Assembly: GCA_029233925.1 (NCBI GenBank)
Contig: JARGOX010000001.1
Span: forward strand, 245,448-309,447
Length of the DNA stretch: 64,000 bases
From: Rhizobiaceae bacterium
GTDB lineage: Bacteria; Pseudomonadota; Alphaproteobacteria; Rhizobiales; Rhizobiaceae
Reading direction: 5' to 3'
Under the pieces are notes generated by a model. That model saw nothing but the letters and a program-made list of their open reading frames with translations, did not search any database and had not been told where the DNA came from. Position 1 is the stretch's first letter; every line of letters begins with the position of its first letter. Positions 43,492 to 50,901 of the stretch are shown here, in pieces. The position numbers and the translations under genes are program-made.

Positions 43492-44190
43492 ATGTCTAGA
43501 GATCCCTACAAAAACTGGCTTGTTGAAAATCTGAATAGACCAGGATTTAGTCAGACAGGCTTGGCAACGGCGCTTGGCCTGCACCCGTCCGCGATCAACA
43601 AAGTGGTAAAGGGAAAGAGGCTTCTGAAATCACAGGAAATTGCGGATGCGGCTTCCTATTTCGGCGTTGCTCTTCCATCTATTGGTGCTGCTGCTGGTGA
43701 CGGCCTGTTTCAAGACAAACTTGTTGGCGTAATTATCGCCGGCCAGGCTGAGGCCGGTGCATTCCGGGAGGTAGACGACTTAAATCAATCTGAGCCGGAA
43801 ATGCTCTCTTTGCCTCCTGATATCGATTTCCCCAACGCACGACAATTCGCTGTCACTGTCTCGGGAGACAGCATGAATCAGCTAAAGCCGCGCCCGATTC
43901 TATCAGGTGATCGTGTTGTCTGCCTGGCTTTCGAGGATATTGAGAAAAACATTAGTCTGAGAGATGGAATGGTCGTGCTTGTCGAACGAACACGTGACGG
44001 CGGCCACACGCGAGAATGGTCTATAAAACAACTGGAGTTATATGATGGGCGGACTGAGTTTCATCCACGCACCAGCAATAACAGACACAAACCCATCGTA
44101 GTAAAGCGCGACACATCGGCTGACGAAGGCCTTTCAGTGGAGATAATCGGCATCGTGCGGCGCATTATCAATGATATACCGCTGTTCTAA
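43492..44190 (+). CDS. S24 (LexA/CI-like) phage repressor
   Basis: 232 residues. The N-terminal HTH (residues 19-50: S-Q-T-G-L-A-T-A-L-G-L-H-P-S-A-I-N-K) binds DNA. The C-terminal S24 peptidase has Ser127 in S-G-D-S-M and probable Lys179. The likely cleavage bond is Ala88-Gly89, so RecA-driven SOS induction is expected. The ATG at 43492 is chosen because the operator abuts it; a leaderless or very short-leader mRNA is implied. Longer TTG/ATG starts at 43465 and 43477 overlap the operator. Confidence 0.88.
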   Translation: MSRDPYKNWLVENLNRPGFSQTGLATALGLHPSAINKVVKGKRLLKSQEIADAASYFGVALPSIGAAAGDGLFQDKLVGVIIAGQAEAGAFREVDDLNQSEPEMLSLPPDIDFPNARQFAVTVSGDSMNQLKPRPILSGDRVVCLAFEDIEKNISLRDGMVVLVERTRDGGHTREWSIKQLELYDGRTEFHPRTSNNRHKPIVVKRDTSADEGLSVEIIGIVRRIINDIPLF

Positions 44191-44685
44191 AGCGCATCAT
44201 CTGAGGCCTCGATACCACAGGCAGGCTATGAGCTGGCTGCGCTTTTACGTTGAAGTCTTTTTTGGACGGCAAGAGGCGCAATGCATACCATGCCCGCAAT
44301 ATGCTTATGTACCAAAATAGATGTCATTCGGTGAGTTTGCAGCGAAAAGCAGGACCCGATCCGTTATCCTTTAGACTTCTGCATCTAAGTTATGCGACAG
44401 CTATACGGTTGATTTTTCTCACTACGCTTTGGCGGTGCAAAAAGGATCGGTTTTGCAGCAGGCTAATTATAGCTCTGGCTGGGATCGCAGTACCGTTTCA
44501 AATGAAAACAAGGGCCATGGGAAACCGATCTGGCGAGCAGTGAGAACCGAGGCCGAGGCCGAACCCCGTCACCAGATGATGACAAAGTTGGCTAGCCCTC
44601 CTTAGAAAGGGGGATAACTTGAACATAGCTCTTCAACTTAGAATTGGTTCCCGTATAGTTTTCCCTCCTTCTAAACGGTTTATTT
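44191..44685. other. Gene-poor stretch after the repressor
   Basis: No gene can be supported. A 30-codon frame at 44228-44320 starts M-S-W-L-R-F-Y, reminiscent of the start of phage replication proteins, and may be a decayed remnant. A weak hairpin occurs near 44595. Otherwise nothing was seen. Confidence 0.5.
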
Positions 44686-45111
44686 ATGGCAAATACCCCT
44701 CTCCTACATCCAGTGACTGGCCTGATCTCCTTTGGGAGAGTTCCGGGAGTGAGAAACCGCAATTATGTGATTGAGGAAGGCCACATCCATCTACGTGCTG
44801 GGAGGCACCGTGGTCCTAACCGTGGTTTTGGGGCCGCTCATATTTGGGCGGAGCATGAGAAGGAAATGGCTAAGTATGATTTTCTCACGTTGGATGATGT
44901 TCCTGCTTATGTAGCAACCATCATTCAAACGGGGACACCGCTGCATTTTCCAGGAGACAATATACGGAAATCCCGCTTGGTGGCTGTTCGGGCGGCAACA
45001 GGGCTGGCTATTCTAGAGCAGCATACTTGGGTTGAAGATACTGTATGGTCTGTGGTAACGGCTTACTCTGGAAATAGAAAAGACGGCCCCCGTATAGGAA
45101 CCGTCTTTTGA
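44686..45111 (+). CDS. Putative BECR-fold RNase-like cargo protein, 141 aa
   Basis: The order of motifs (H-I-H-L-R-A-G, then a His-rich H-I-W-A-E-H, then D-V-P-A-Y-V-x-x-I-I-Q-x-G-T-P, ending G-P-R-I-G-T-V-F) recalls the barnase-EndoU-colicin-RelE (BECR) toxin fold used by phage and polymorphic toxins. The match is from memory and residues cannot be proven catalytic. No ribosome binding site precedes the ATG, and CCTCC-like bases lie upstream instead. A terminator overlaps the 3' end. Confidence 0.5.
   Translation: MANTPLLHPVTGLISFGRVPGVRNRNYVIEEGHIHLRAGRHRGPNRGFGAAHIWAEHEKEMAKYDFLTLDDVPAYVATIIQTGTPLHFPGDNIRKSRLVAVRAATGLAILEQHTWVEDTVWSVVTAYSGNRKDGPRIGTVF
45078..45109 (+). terminator. Rho-independent terminator overlapping the gene end
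   Basis: AAAAGACGG (45078-45086) pairs with CCGTCTTTT (45101-45109) across a 14-base loop, and the T run serves the plus strand. The hairpin lies inside the last codons of the preceding gene. Confidence 0.65.
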
Positions 45112-45321
45112 TTTGTGTCGCAGTAGCAGCGTTTCCTTAGCTCTAAGGGGTCGGAAACCACCCGAAGTGTCCTGCAAACGCGCCTCCTGTAAGGCCCGCC
45201 ATCCGCATGAGTTGACCAATTCACAGGTGACGCCAACTCAAAATGCTCTTTATGCACGGCTTATCTATAAGGCCTTAAATGTAGCGATTCAATGAAGAAT
45301 GAAACAAAGCGCTTATGATGA

Positions 45322-45372
45322 TCAGCCCCCTTTAGCAATAACTTCTTCGAAGTTATTGCTAAAGGGGGCTGA
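45322..45372. repeat. Perfect 24-bp inverted repeat with 3-base loop
   Basis: Arms 45322-45345 and 45349-45372 pair without mismatch (TCAGCCCCC outer end), giving a very stable hairpin. No long T run follows either arm. It separates the BECR-like gene from the coiled-coil gene; could act as transcription barrier, cruciform or remnant of a mobile element. Confidence 0.9.
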
Positions 45373-45459
45373 GCAATATGTCAAGCTTTATTTGCCTTTA
45401 TTTCATGGGTTTTTTGGTTTAGATATTTCTTAGTTTGTTGCAAAAAAGAAAGTGAAACA

Positions 45460-45846
45460 ATGTCCGAAGATCCCAAAAATTACTACGAACGGCGTTTAAT
45501 GCGAGATATCGAAGAGATTGATGATCGCATTAAGGAGCTTACTGCGGAGAAACATGCCCTGCGCCGACTTCTCATAAAAGCTCGCTGGGAAAATAGTACC
45601 CTCAAGGATGTGAATCGAAAAAATAGCGCGACCAGAGTGATGGTGGAGGTGCGGATTATGGAAGCTCTGAAAGGTGCCACAAAGCCTATATCTTCCAAAA
45701 GTCTTTATAACGAAGCTTTGAAGGCCAGCTTCGAGTTGAAAGAGAATACCTTTCGAACCTATTTACACCGAATGAAAGAAAAAGGTGTTTTGGAAAGTGC
45801 TGGATGGGGCCTTTGGCGGCTTTCTCAGAAAAACACTATTTCTTGA
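45460..45846 (+). CDS. Coiled-coil plus winged-helix protein, 128 aa
   Basis: Residues 8-50 form a heptad-rich coiled coil (R-R-L-M-R-D-I-E-E-I-D-D-R-I-K-E-L). Residues 60-122 look like a winged helix (R-I-M-E-A-L, N-E-A-L, F-R-T-Y-L-H-R-M-K-E-K-G-V-L-E). AT-rich compared with phage genes. Not recognised; probably a dimeric DNA-binding regulator in the accessory region. Confidence 0.65.
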   Translation: MSEDPKNYYERRLMRDIEEIDDRIKELTAEKHALRRLLIKARWENSTLKDVNRKNSATRVMVEVRIMEALKGATKPISSKSLYNEALKASFELKENTFRTYLHRMKEKGVLESAGWGLWRLSQKNTIS

Positions 45847-46130
45847 AATCGTATTGTATTCAAATTGCGGACACGGAAATTATTTCATCGGTAATGACCC
45901 ACCTGATCGCATCAAAATGTTTCGCAGAGAATGGTGGAGGCAATCAATATCTGGATTGTCCTCATGGCTGCCGTTCCAACTGGCTATCGTTGAATCCAGC
46001 TAAAGAGGAACAAACCAGCGCCCAAATAACCTTTAAACCGTCTGTTGCGGCACGTAATTACATGCTGACTGAACCAATATGGAGGCAGGCTACGAACCGA
46101 AGGTTACTCCCTCTCACCCAACGGCGCAAT

Positions 46131-46421
46131 TCAATGGAAAGCACCAAAGTCAAAATTGCGACAGGCCTCAGTTATCTTTGCTCGCATATGTGATGACAGC
46201 AAGTTTTCCAAATCGACTGGTGTACAATCGGCAACAAGTCGAACGACAGGAATTGCCAGGTAATCATCTTCCTCAAATGGCGCATCCGACCGAATGTCGA
46301 AAGTAAATTGAGGGAATTCTCCGACAAGGAAGCCCTTCAGGCGATCCTCGGAGGATTTTACTTCGTGAATCAATTCGGTCGGCGGAACAATCACAACATG
46401 CACTGCTCTATGCTCGGTCAA
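46131..46421 (-). CDS. Accessory protein, 96 aa, second gene of a pair
   Basis: Small acidic protein with alternating hydrophobic patterning (V-H-V-V-I-V-P-P). The start overlaps the stop of the zinc-ribbon gene by ATGA. Not recognised. The overlap argues that the two act together. Confidence 0.55.
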   Translation of the reverse strand: MTEHRAVHVVIVPPTELIHEVKSSEDRLKGFLVGEFPQFTFDIRSDAPFEEDDYLAIPVVRLVADCTPVDLENLLSSHMRAKITEACRNFDFGAFH

Positions 46422-46648
46422 AAACTTCCCCCCTCACTAACACCAAACAACTGGCCGATTACGCTTTCGCAATGGCGGCATTGATATGGAGTATTTTGAA
46501 GTGCTGAACTTTCCAGGAGCTGTTCCAGATCTTCTGGCGATCCCTCGCCTTTTGGCACTGACACAGTCTGACCCGACTCCCGGCTGCAGTTCGAACATCT
46601 GACATGGAGGTTGAATTCCTTCCATTCGTGCCCTCGTTTCAAATTCAT
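46418..46648 (-). CDS. Small zinc-ribbon protein, 76 aa, first gene of a pair
   Basis: Two C-x2-C pairs (C-S-N-C near residue 18, C-R-H-C near residue 57) imply one zinc ribbon. The gene is divergent from the early rightward promoter. Function unknown; might be a nucleic-acid-binding accessory. Confidence 0.6.
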   Translation of the reverse strand: MNLKRGHEWKEFNLHVRCSNCSRESGQTVSVPKGEGSPEDLEQLLESSALQNTPYQCRHCESVIGQLFGVSEGGSF

Positions 46649-46743
46649 CTTTGTTCTCTATATGTTCTAATTCAGAAAATCAGAGAAGCGTCTGAAAGTC
46701 GAGTCCCGATTCGATCCAAAAATATGATGACCATTTGTATTGA

Positions 46744-46795
46744 TGCTATAATCGCACAATCTGTATTGACAATAATTATGCGATAATCGCATAAT
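46744..46795 (+). promoter_or_regulatory. Rightward early promoter with two repressor operators
   Basis: TTGACA (46766-46771) and CATAAT (46790-46795) are spaced 18 bp. The perfect operator TGCGATAATCGCA at 46779-46791 overlaps the spacer and -10, and a second site at 46744-46756 is centred 35 bp upstream, the same spacing as at 43.4 kb. The S24 repressor should therefore silence this promoter in the lysogen. Confidence 0.8.
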
Positions 46796-46821
46796 CCGGC
46801 AAATCAACCGGAGAACGCACA

Positions 46822-47019
46822 ATGCAATCCAAATCCATCAGCACCGCAATGGCGGAATTCTATCTTGATCGCATAAGCCTCAACGAGGCCACCACGAAGG
46901 AAGACCTGCTGCGCGCCGGCTTCTCATCTGCACAGATCACCGCGCACGCCACCAGGGCCAGCGAGATCGCCGCCAAAAAGCTCAACGCCCGTGGCAGCAG
47001 CAAGCGAAAGGCCGCCTGA
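46822..47019 (+). CDS. Small helical protein, 65 aa, first gene of the early operon
   Basis: Starts 27 bases after the predicted -10 with GGAG before the ATG. Two amphipathic helices, then a basic Lys/Arg tail. No family recognised. Confidence 0.6.
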   Translation: MQSKSISTAMAEFYLDRISLNEATTKEDLLRAGFSSAQITAHATRASEIAAKKLNARGSSKRKAA

Positions 47020-47065
47020 AGCGACCGGCAGAGCAACCTCTCATTGTCAACAGGAGCGCAGCACT

Positions 47066-47221
47066 ATGAATCATGACCATGACCTGCCGCCCATGCGGCC
47101 AATCTTTCAGCCCGGCTCCGAGCGCCGCGCGCAACAGCGCGAGCTGCTTTTGGTTTCCATCGTGGCCATTGTCGCCTTGGCGGTCTGCCTGGTGCCGCTC
47201 CTGTGGAGGGCCATGCCATGA
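47066..47221 (+). CDS. Small single-pass membrane protein, 51 aa
   Basis: A charged N-terminus with His/Arg/Gln and one hydrophobic helix (about residues 29-47). AGGAG before ATG 47066, and the next gene starts in an ATGA overlap. Not recognised. Confidence 0.6.
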   Translation: MNHDHDLPPMRPIFQPGSERRAQQRELLLVSIVAIVALAVCLVPLLWRAMP

Positions 47222-47547
47222 GACGATCATTCGGCATGACAGGCGGTGACAGGGCAGACAGCAACGCCCTGCGCCTTATGCTGCGGCTGGGCAATGACGA
47301 TGAACGCTTCCATGCCCGCCGGCTGATCAGCCAGCCGCAATATGGCCGCGCCGTGCGCAACATGCCGCATCTGTGCAAGGTGATTTCCGGTGACATGGCC
47401 GAGATTGCTGCAACAGCCTTTGTCGAGCGCGGCTCTGTCATGCAGGCCGACTACGTGCGCGCCGGCTACCTGCCATCGATCGTCCTGATCCTTGCTCCGA
47501 AAATGGAGGGCTACAGCGGCCCGGAACAATCGGCGCGATTCGCATGA
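47218..47547 (+). CDS. Early-operon protein, 109 aa
   Basis: Mixed helical protein with many Arg and Met. ATGA overlaps link it with both neighbours. No recognised domain. Confidence 0.6.
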   Translation: MRRSFGMTGGDRADSNALRLMLRLGNDDERFHARRLISQPQYGRAVRNMPHLCKVISGDMAEIAATAFVERGSVMQADYVRAGYLPSIVLILAPKMEGYSGPEQSARFA

Positions 47548-47891
47548 CGATCAAGGCCACGCCTCATATCCATTTCCCGGCCACGGGCCGGATCATCGCC
47601 ATGACGGCGACCGACGGCACGATGACGGTGCAAACCCGCGAAGGCGAGACCAGCGCCGCCTATGGCAAAGGTTCCGTTGTGATTGCCGATGGTCTTTCCA
47701 ACTCCATTGCCGGGCCGGCGAGCCTTGAAGAGGCACGCGGCCTGGCCAGCCAGATCATGGAGGGCGAACAACGCGCCCTCACCCACCCGCAATGCCTGCT
47801 GCTGCTGGCAGCCAGCCTGCTGCTCTTCACCGCCCCCGGCGCCTGCGCCCCGGCATCAGCGCAAACCTTGGAAAGGAACCCCAATGCCTGA
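47544..47891 (+). CDS. Early-operon protein with C-terminal membrane segment, 115 aa
   Basis: N-terminal strand-rich region ([10 protein letters not shown]), helical middle and a hydrophobic stretch near residues 84-103 with an A-C-A-P-A-S-A segment. Function unknown. Overlaps the GapR-like gene by 8 bases. Confidence 0.55.
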   Translation: MTIKATPHIHFPATGRIIAMTATDGTMTVQTREGETSAAYGKGSVVIADGLSNSIAGPASLEEARGLASQIMEGEQRALTHPQCLLLLAASLLLFTAPGACAPASAQTLERNPNA

Positions 47892-48150
47892 ATCACACGG
47901 CATCGCCCGCGACCAGTTGAAAGCCTTTATCGAGCGCCTCGAGCGGCTTGAAGAAGAAAAGCAGACCATCGCGGATGACATTCGCGAGGTCTATGGAGAG
48001 GCCAAATCGATGGGCTTTGATGCCAAGGTGCTGCGCAAGGTGGTTGCCCTGCGCAAACTGGACGCCAACGACCGCCTGGAGCAGGAAGCCATTCTGGACA
48101 CCTATTTGGCTGCGCTTGGCATGCTGCCCGACAGCGGAGAAGGCGCATGA
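47884..48150 (+). CDS. gapR: GapR-like DNA-binding protein (DUF2312)
   Basis: 88 residues. The conserved signature A[18 protein letters not shown], then [11 protein letters not shown] and [10 protein letters not shown], ending L-D-T-Y-L-A-A-L, is that of GapR. In Caulobacter this protein tracks overtwisted DNA and supports replication. A copy in a phage early operon beside a sliding clamp suggests phage-controlled DNA topology or replication. Confidence 0.85.
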   Translation: MPESHGIARDQLKAFIERLERLEEEKQTIADDIREVYGEAKSMGFDAKVLRKVVALRKLDANDRLEQEAILDTYLAALGMLPDSGEGA

Positions 48151-48368
48151 GCATCAATCAGGATGAAGATCTCCGGGATCCCCTCTCATATGGTGAGGAC
48201 ATGGAGGCAATCGAGCGGGCCTATCGCTGCATGGCCGAGCGAGACCTTGATGGCGCGATGGATGCGCTCCACGACCAGTTTGGCGCGGCACTGGAACTGG
48301 CCGCACCGCATCTCGAGCGCCGGCGCATGGATCTGATTGCCCGCGGCAATGGGGAGATGCGGCCATGA
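48147..48368 (+). CDS. Small acidic protein, 73 aa
   Basis: Helical, Asp/Glu/Arg-rich (A-M-D-A-L-H-D-Q-F). Coupled by ATGA to GapR and to the clamp. May be an accessory of the clamp or GapR; no family recognised. Confidence 0.55.
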   Translation: MSINQDEDLRDPLSYGEDMEAIERAYRCMAERDLDGAMDALHDQFGAALELAAPHLERRRMDLIARGNGEMRP

Positions 48369-49480
48369 GCGGCTTTACCGTCGAGCGCAACGAATTCCTG
48401 GACGCCCTGGCGGCCACCAAGGGCGCGGTGGCGCGTACAAGCACCATTCCGATCCTCAACAACATCCTGCTGCGCGTGCGTGACGGCGCGCTGCATATCA
48501 CCGCGACAGACCTTGAGATTCAGGTGGAGGCGACCTGCCCCGCTGAGATCGATGGCTTCACGGAAGATACGATCCCTGGCGCCGTGTTGACCGATTTCGT
48601 CAACAAGGCGCGCGAGGACAGGCCGATCAAGGCAACCGGCGACGGCGCATCCATCAAGTTTCAATCGTCACGCACCAATATCAGGCTGGCCAGCCTGCCC
48701 GGCGCCGATTTTCCCGTGTGGGGCGATAGGACCGCCACGCATCACTTCTCGATCAGCGCCAAGCTGCTGCGGGAAACCCTTGAAAAAGTCGGCAAAGCGG
48801 TCTCATCCGAGGAGGCCCGCTATTATCTCAACGGCATCCACATGCACCACGACGGCGCGGGCAAGCTGGTCTTTGTCGCAACGGACGGGCACCGCCTGAT
48901 AAAACGAACCATGGACGCCCCCGACGGGACAGACGAATCCATGCCGGCGATCATCATCCCGCGATTTTGCCTTGCCGCCGTGACCCGATTGCTTGCCGAT
49001 ATGGAAAAATCCGACACGCCGGTCACGATCAACTTCTCCGAAAACCAGATTCAGGTCCAGACAAGCGCCGCAACAATCACCAGCAAGCTGATAGACGGCA
49101 CCTTTCCCGATTATCAACGCGTCATTCCGGCCGGCAATCCACACGTTTACAGGATCCGGACCGCCCTCATGAAAAGCGCGCTCGAGCGGATATCGACCCT
49201 GCCGAGTGGCGGGCGATCCGTTGCCTTCGAGTTCGGCGCAGGCAAGTTGTCATTGACCCTTCGAAACGGAACCGGCGATGAAATCGAGGATGCGCTCGAT
49301 ATCGACGGAAGCGACGAGGCCGTTCGCATCGGCTTCAATGCCAGATACATGCTCGACCTTCTGTCCGTCATCGACACAGACTCATTCGAAATCGAACTAA
49401 AAGGTCCGAGTGATCCGGGCCGCATTGTTCCGTGCGGATCCGAAGAACTGGAATCCGTCATCATGCCTGCCAGGGCGTGA
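48365..49480 (+). CDS. dnaN: DNA polymerase III beta subunit-like sliding clamp
   Basis: 371 residues, full length for a clamp. It shows the three-domain pattern: T-S-T-I-P-I-L-N-N-I-L-L at the first domain, A-T-D-G-H-R-L at the second, R-F-C-L-A-A-V-T, and the C-terminal L-E-S-V-I-M-P-A-R that ends the protein-binding pocket. A host also has dnaN, so this is an extra, phage-borne copy that could recruit polymerase to phage DNA. ATGA links it to the preceding gene. Confidence 0.9.
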   Translation: MSGFTVERNEFLDALAATKGAVARTSTIPILNNILLRVRDGALHITATDLEIQVEATCPAEIDGFTEDTIPGAVLTDFVNKAREDRPIKATGDGASIKFQSSRTNIRLASLPGADFPVWGDRTATHHFSISAKLLRETLEKVGKAVSSEEARYYLNGIHMHHDGAGKLVFVATDGHRLIKRTMDAPDGTDESMPAIIIPRFCLAAVTRLLADMEKSDTPVTINFSENQIQVQTSAATITSKLIDGTFPDYQRVIPAGNPHVYRIRTALMKSALERISTLPSGGRSVAFEFGAGKLSLTLRNGTGDEIEDALDIDGSDEAVRIGFNARYMLDLLSVIDTDSFEIELKGPSDPGRIVPCGSEELESVIMPARA

Positions 49481-49544
49481 GGCAAATGCCGCAGGAGCAA
49501 GGCATGTTCACCTTTCCACAAACCTGCCAGGAGTTGTCGTTCTG

Positions 49545-49931
49545 ATGACCGAGCAACCGGATTTTGAGCTGTTGACATTGGCTGAGGCATCGAGACTATT
49601 GTTCGGGACAACCGGCAAAGTTCGTGCCCTTCGCACACAAATTCGAAACGGACTGCTTGAGCCAACGAACATTGCAGGCACGTTTTATGTAACGAAGCAG
49701 GATCTGCAAAGGATGAAAGAGCGATGCCGCGTAAAAAGCTCCCGCCCCGCCTCTCCCTGCGAAAAGACAACAGAACCTGGGTCATCCGGGATGGAGACAC
49801 CTATCTCCGCACAGGATGCAGCGAAGGCGAAATTGCGGAAGCTGAGGAAAAGCTATGCGACTACATCGCAGCAAAGTGGCAACCGGCCACAAGCACAAGC
49901 CGGCAAAGTGATACCTATCTCGCAGACGTGA
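49545..49931 (+). CDS. Helix-turn-helix protein before the integrase, excisionase-like
   Basis: 128 residues. A MerR/excisionase-type HTH (L-A-E-A-S-R-L-L-F, R-N-G-L-L-E-P) near residues 12-55 and a basic disordered C-terminus. It overlaps the integrase start by 207 bases in another frame, a pattern also seen with rhizobial integrases. Candidate recombination directionality factor. Confidence 0.6.
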   Translation: MTEQPDFELLTLAEASRLLFGTTGKVRALRTQIRNGLLEPTNIAGTFYVTKQDLQRMKERCRVKSSRPASPCEKTTEPGSSGMETPISAQDAAKAKLRKLRKSYATTSQQSGNRPQAQAGKVIPISQT

Positions 49932-50767
49932 TCGTCCTTTATTCCGAACACAAGGTTCCGACTTTCGAGAACCCTAAGCGGGCTGACGAGTTCCTGTCGA
50001 CCATGGGCCGGCTGACGGACTATTGGGGCGCCAGGCCCGTGGCGCAGATCCTGGGCGAAACCTGCCGGGAATATGCACGCAAATCGACCACACAATCCAT
50101 GGCGCGCAAGGATCTGGAAATGCTGCGGGCCGCTGTCAATTTCTACCGCAGGGAATACAATCTCGATGCCGTGCCGGTGTTTACCCTGCCGCCAAAACCC
50201 GAACCGCGCGACCGCTGGCTTACACGCTCCGAAGCTGCCCGCCTGCTGTGGGCGGCACATCGCGCCGGCAACGAGCACCTGGTGCGGTTTATCCTGCTCG
50301 GCCTTTACACAGGCTCGCGTTCTGGCGTGTTGCTGACACTGCAATGGCATCCCAACACAACGGCCGGCTGGGTCGACCTTGAGGCAGGTATTATTTACCG
50401 CGCCGCACCGCGGGCCAGGCGCTCTCGCAAACGCAAGCCGCCCGTGGTCATTGCCAACCGGTTGCGGCCCTGGCTGCGCCGCTGGGCGGCAAAGGATGCG
50501 GGCCTGCGATATGTTGTGCATTGGAAAGGCAACAGGATCGAGCGGATCCACAAATCCTTCACCGCCGCGGCCAACGCCGCCGGCCTTGGCAAGGACAATG
50601 ACGTCATACCCCATTGCCTGCGCCACACTTGCGCAACCTGGCTGATGCAAAACGGCGCCGACAAATGGAAAGCCTGCAACTCCCTCGGCATGTCCATGGA
50701 AATGCTTGAGCGCGTATACGGGCACCATCACCCGGATTACCAGAACGATATGCGGAAGATATTTTGA
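49724..50767 (+). CDS. int: Tyrosine recombinase (phage integrase)
   Basis: 347 residues. The catalytic set is present: Arg199 in T-G-S-R-S-G, His297-x-x-Arg300 in H-C-L-R-H-T, a C-terminal His in G-H-H-H-P, and nucleophile Tyr339 in H-P-D-Y. An N-terminal arm-binding region has R-T-W-V-I-R-D-G. It should excise and integrate the element. It is the last gene of the rightward early operon. Confidence 0.92.
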   Translation: MPRKKLPPRLSLRKDNRTWVIRDGDTYLRTGCSEGEIAEAEEKLCDYIAAKWQPATSTSRQSDTYLADVIVLYSEHKVPTFENPKRADEFLSTMGRLTDYWGARPVAQILGETCREYARKSTTQSMARKDLEMLRAAVNFYRREYNLDAVPVFTLPPKPEPRDRWLTRSEAARLLWAAHRAGNEHLVRFILLGLYTGSRSGVLLTLQWHPNTTAGWVDLEAGIIYRAAPRARRSRKRKPPVVIANRLRPWLRRWAAKDAGLRYVVHWKGNRIERIHKSFTAAANAAGLGKDNDVIPHCLRHTCATWLMQNGADKWKACNSLGMSMEMLERVYGHHHPDYQNDMRKIF

Positions 50768-50901
50768 GCGTCAGCTCGCAGTGGACTCTGCGATATAAGG
50801 TGTGAACGCGACTGATCCGCGATTTATACCAGGCGGATGGAAAACCTGTCCAGGTCAGCGTGCATAAGGGCGGTCGGGCCGAAGCTTACACGGTGCGAAG
50901 C

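Noticed and set aside
44228-44320. 30-codon frame starting M-S-W-L-R-F-Y
   Set aside because: The start recalls phage replication proteins, but the frame ends after 30 codons and no continuation in another frame is visible. At most a remnant.
46131-46420. Idea that the plus-strand frame 45804-46193 is a gene
   Set aside because: It overlaps the end of the coiled-coil gene, lacks a start signal and has random composition; the minus-strand pair is better supported.
49853-50731. 292-codon minus-strand frame
   Set aside because: Antisense to the integrase, whose catalytic residues are all in place.
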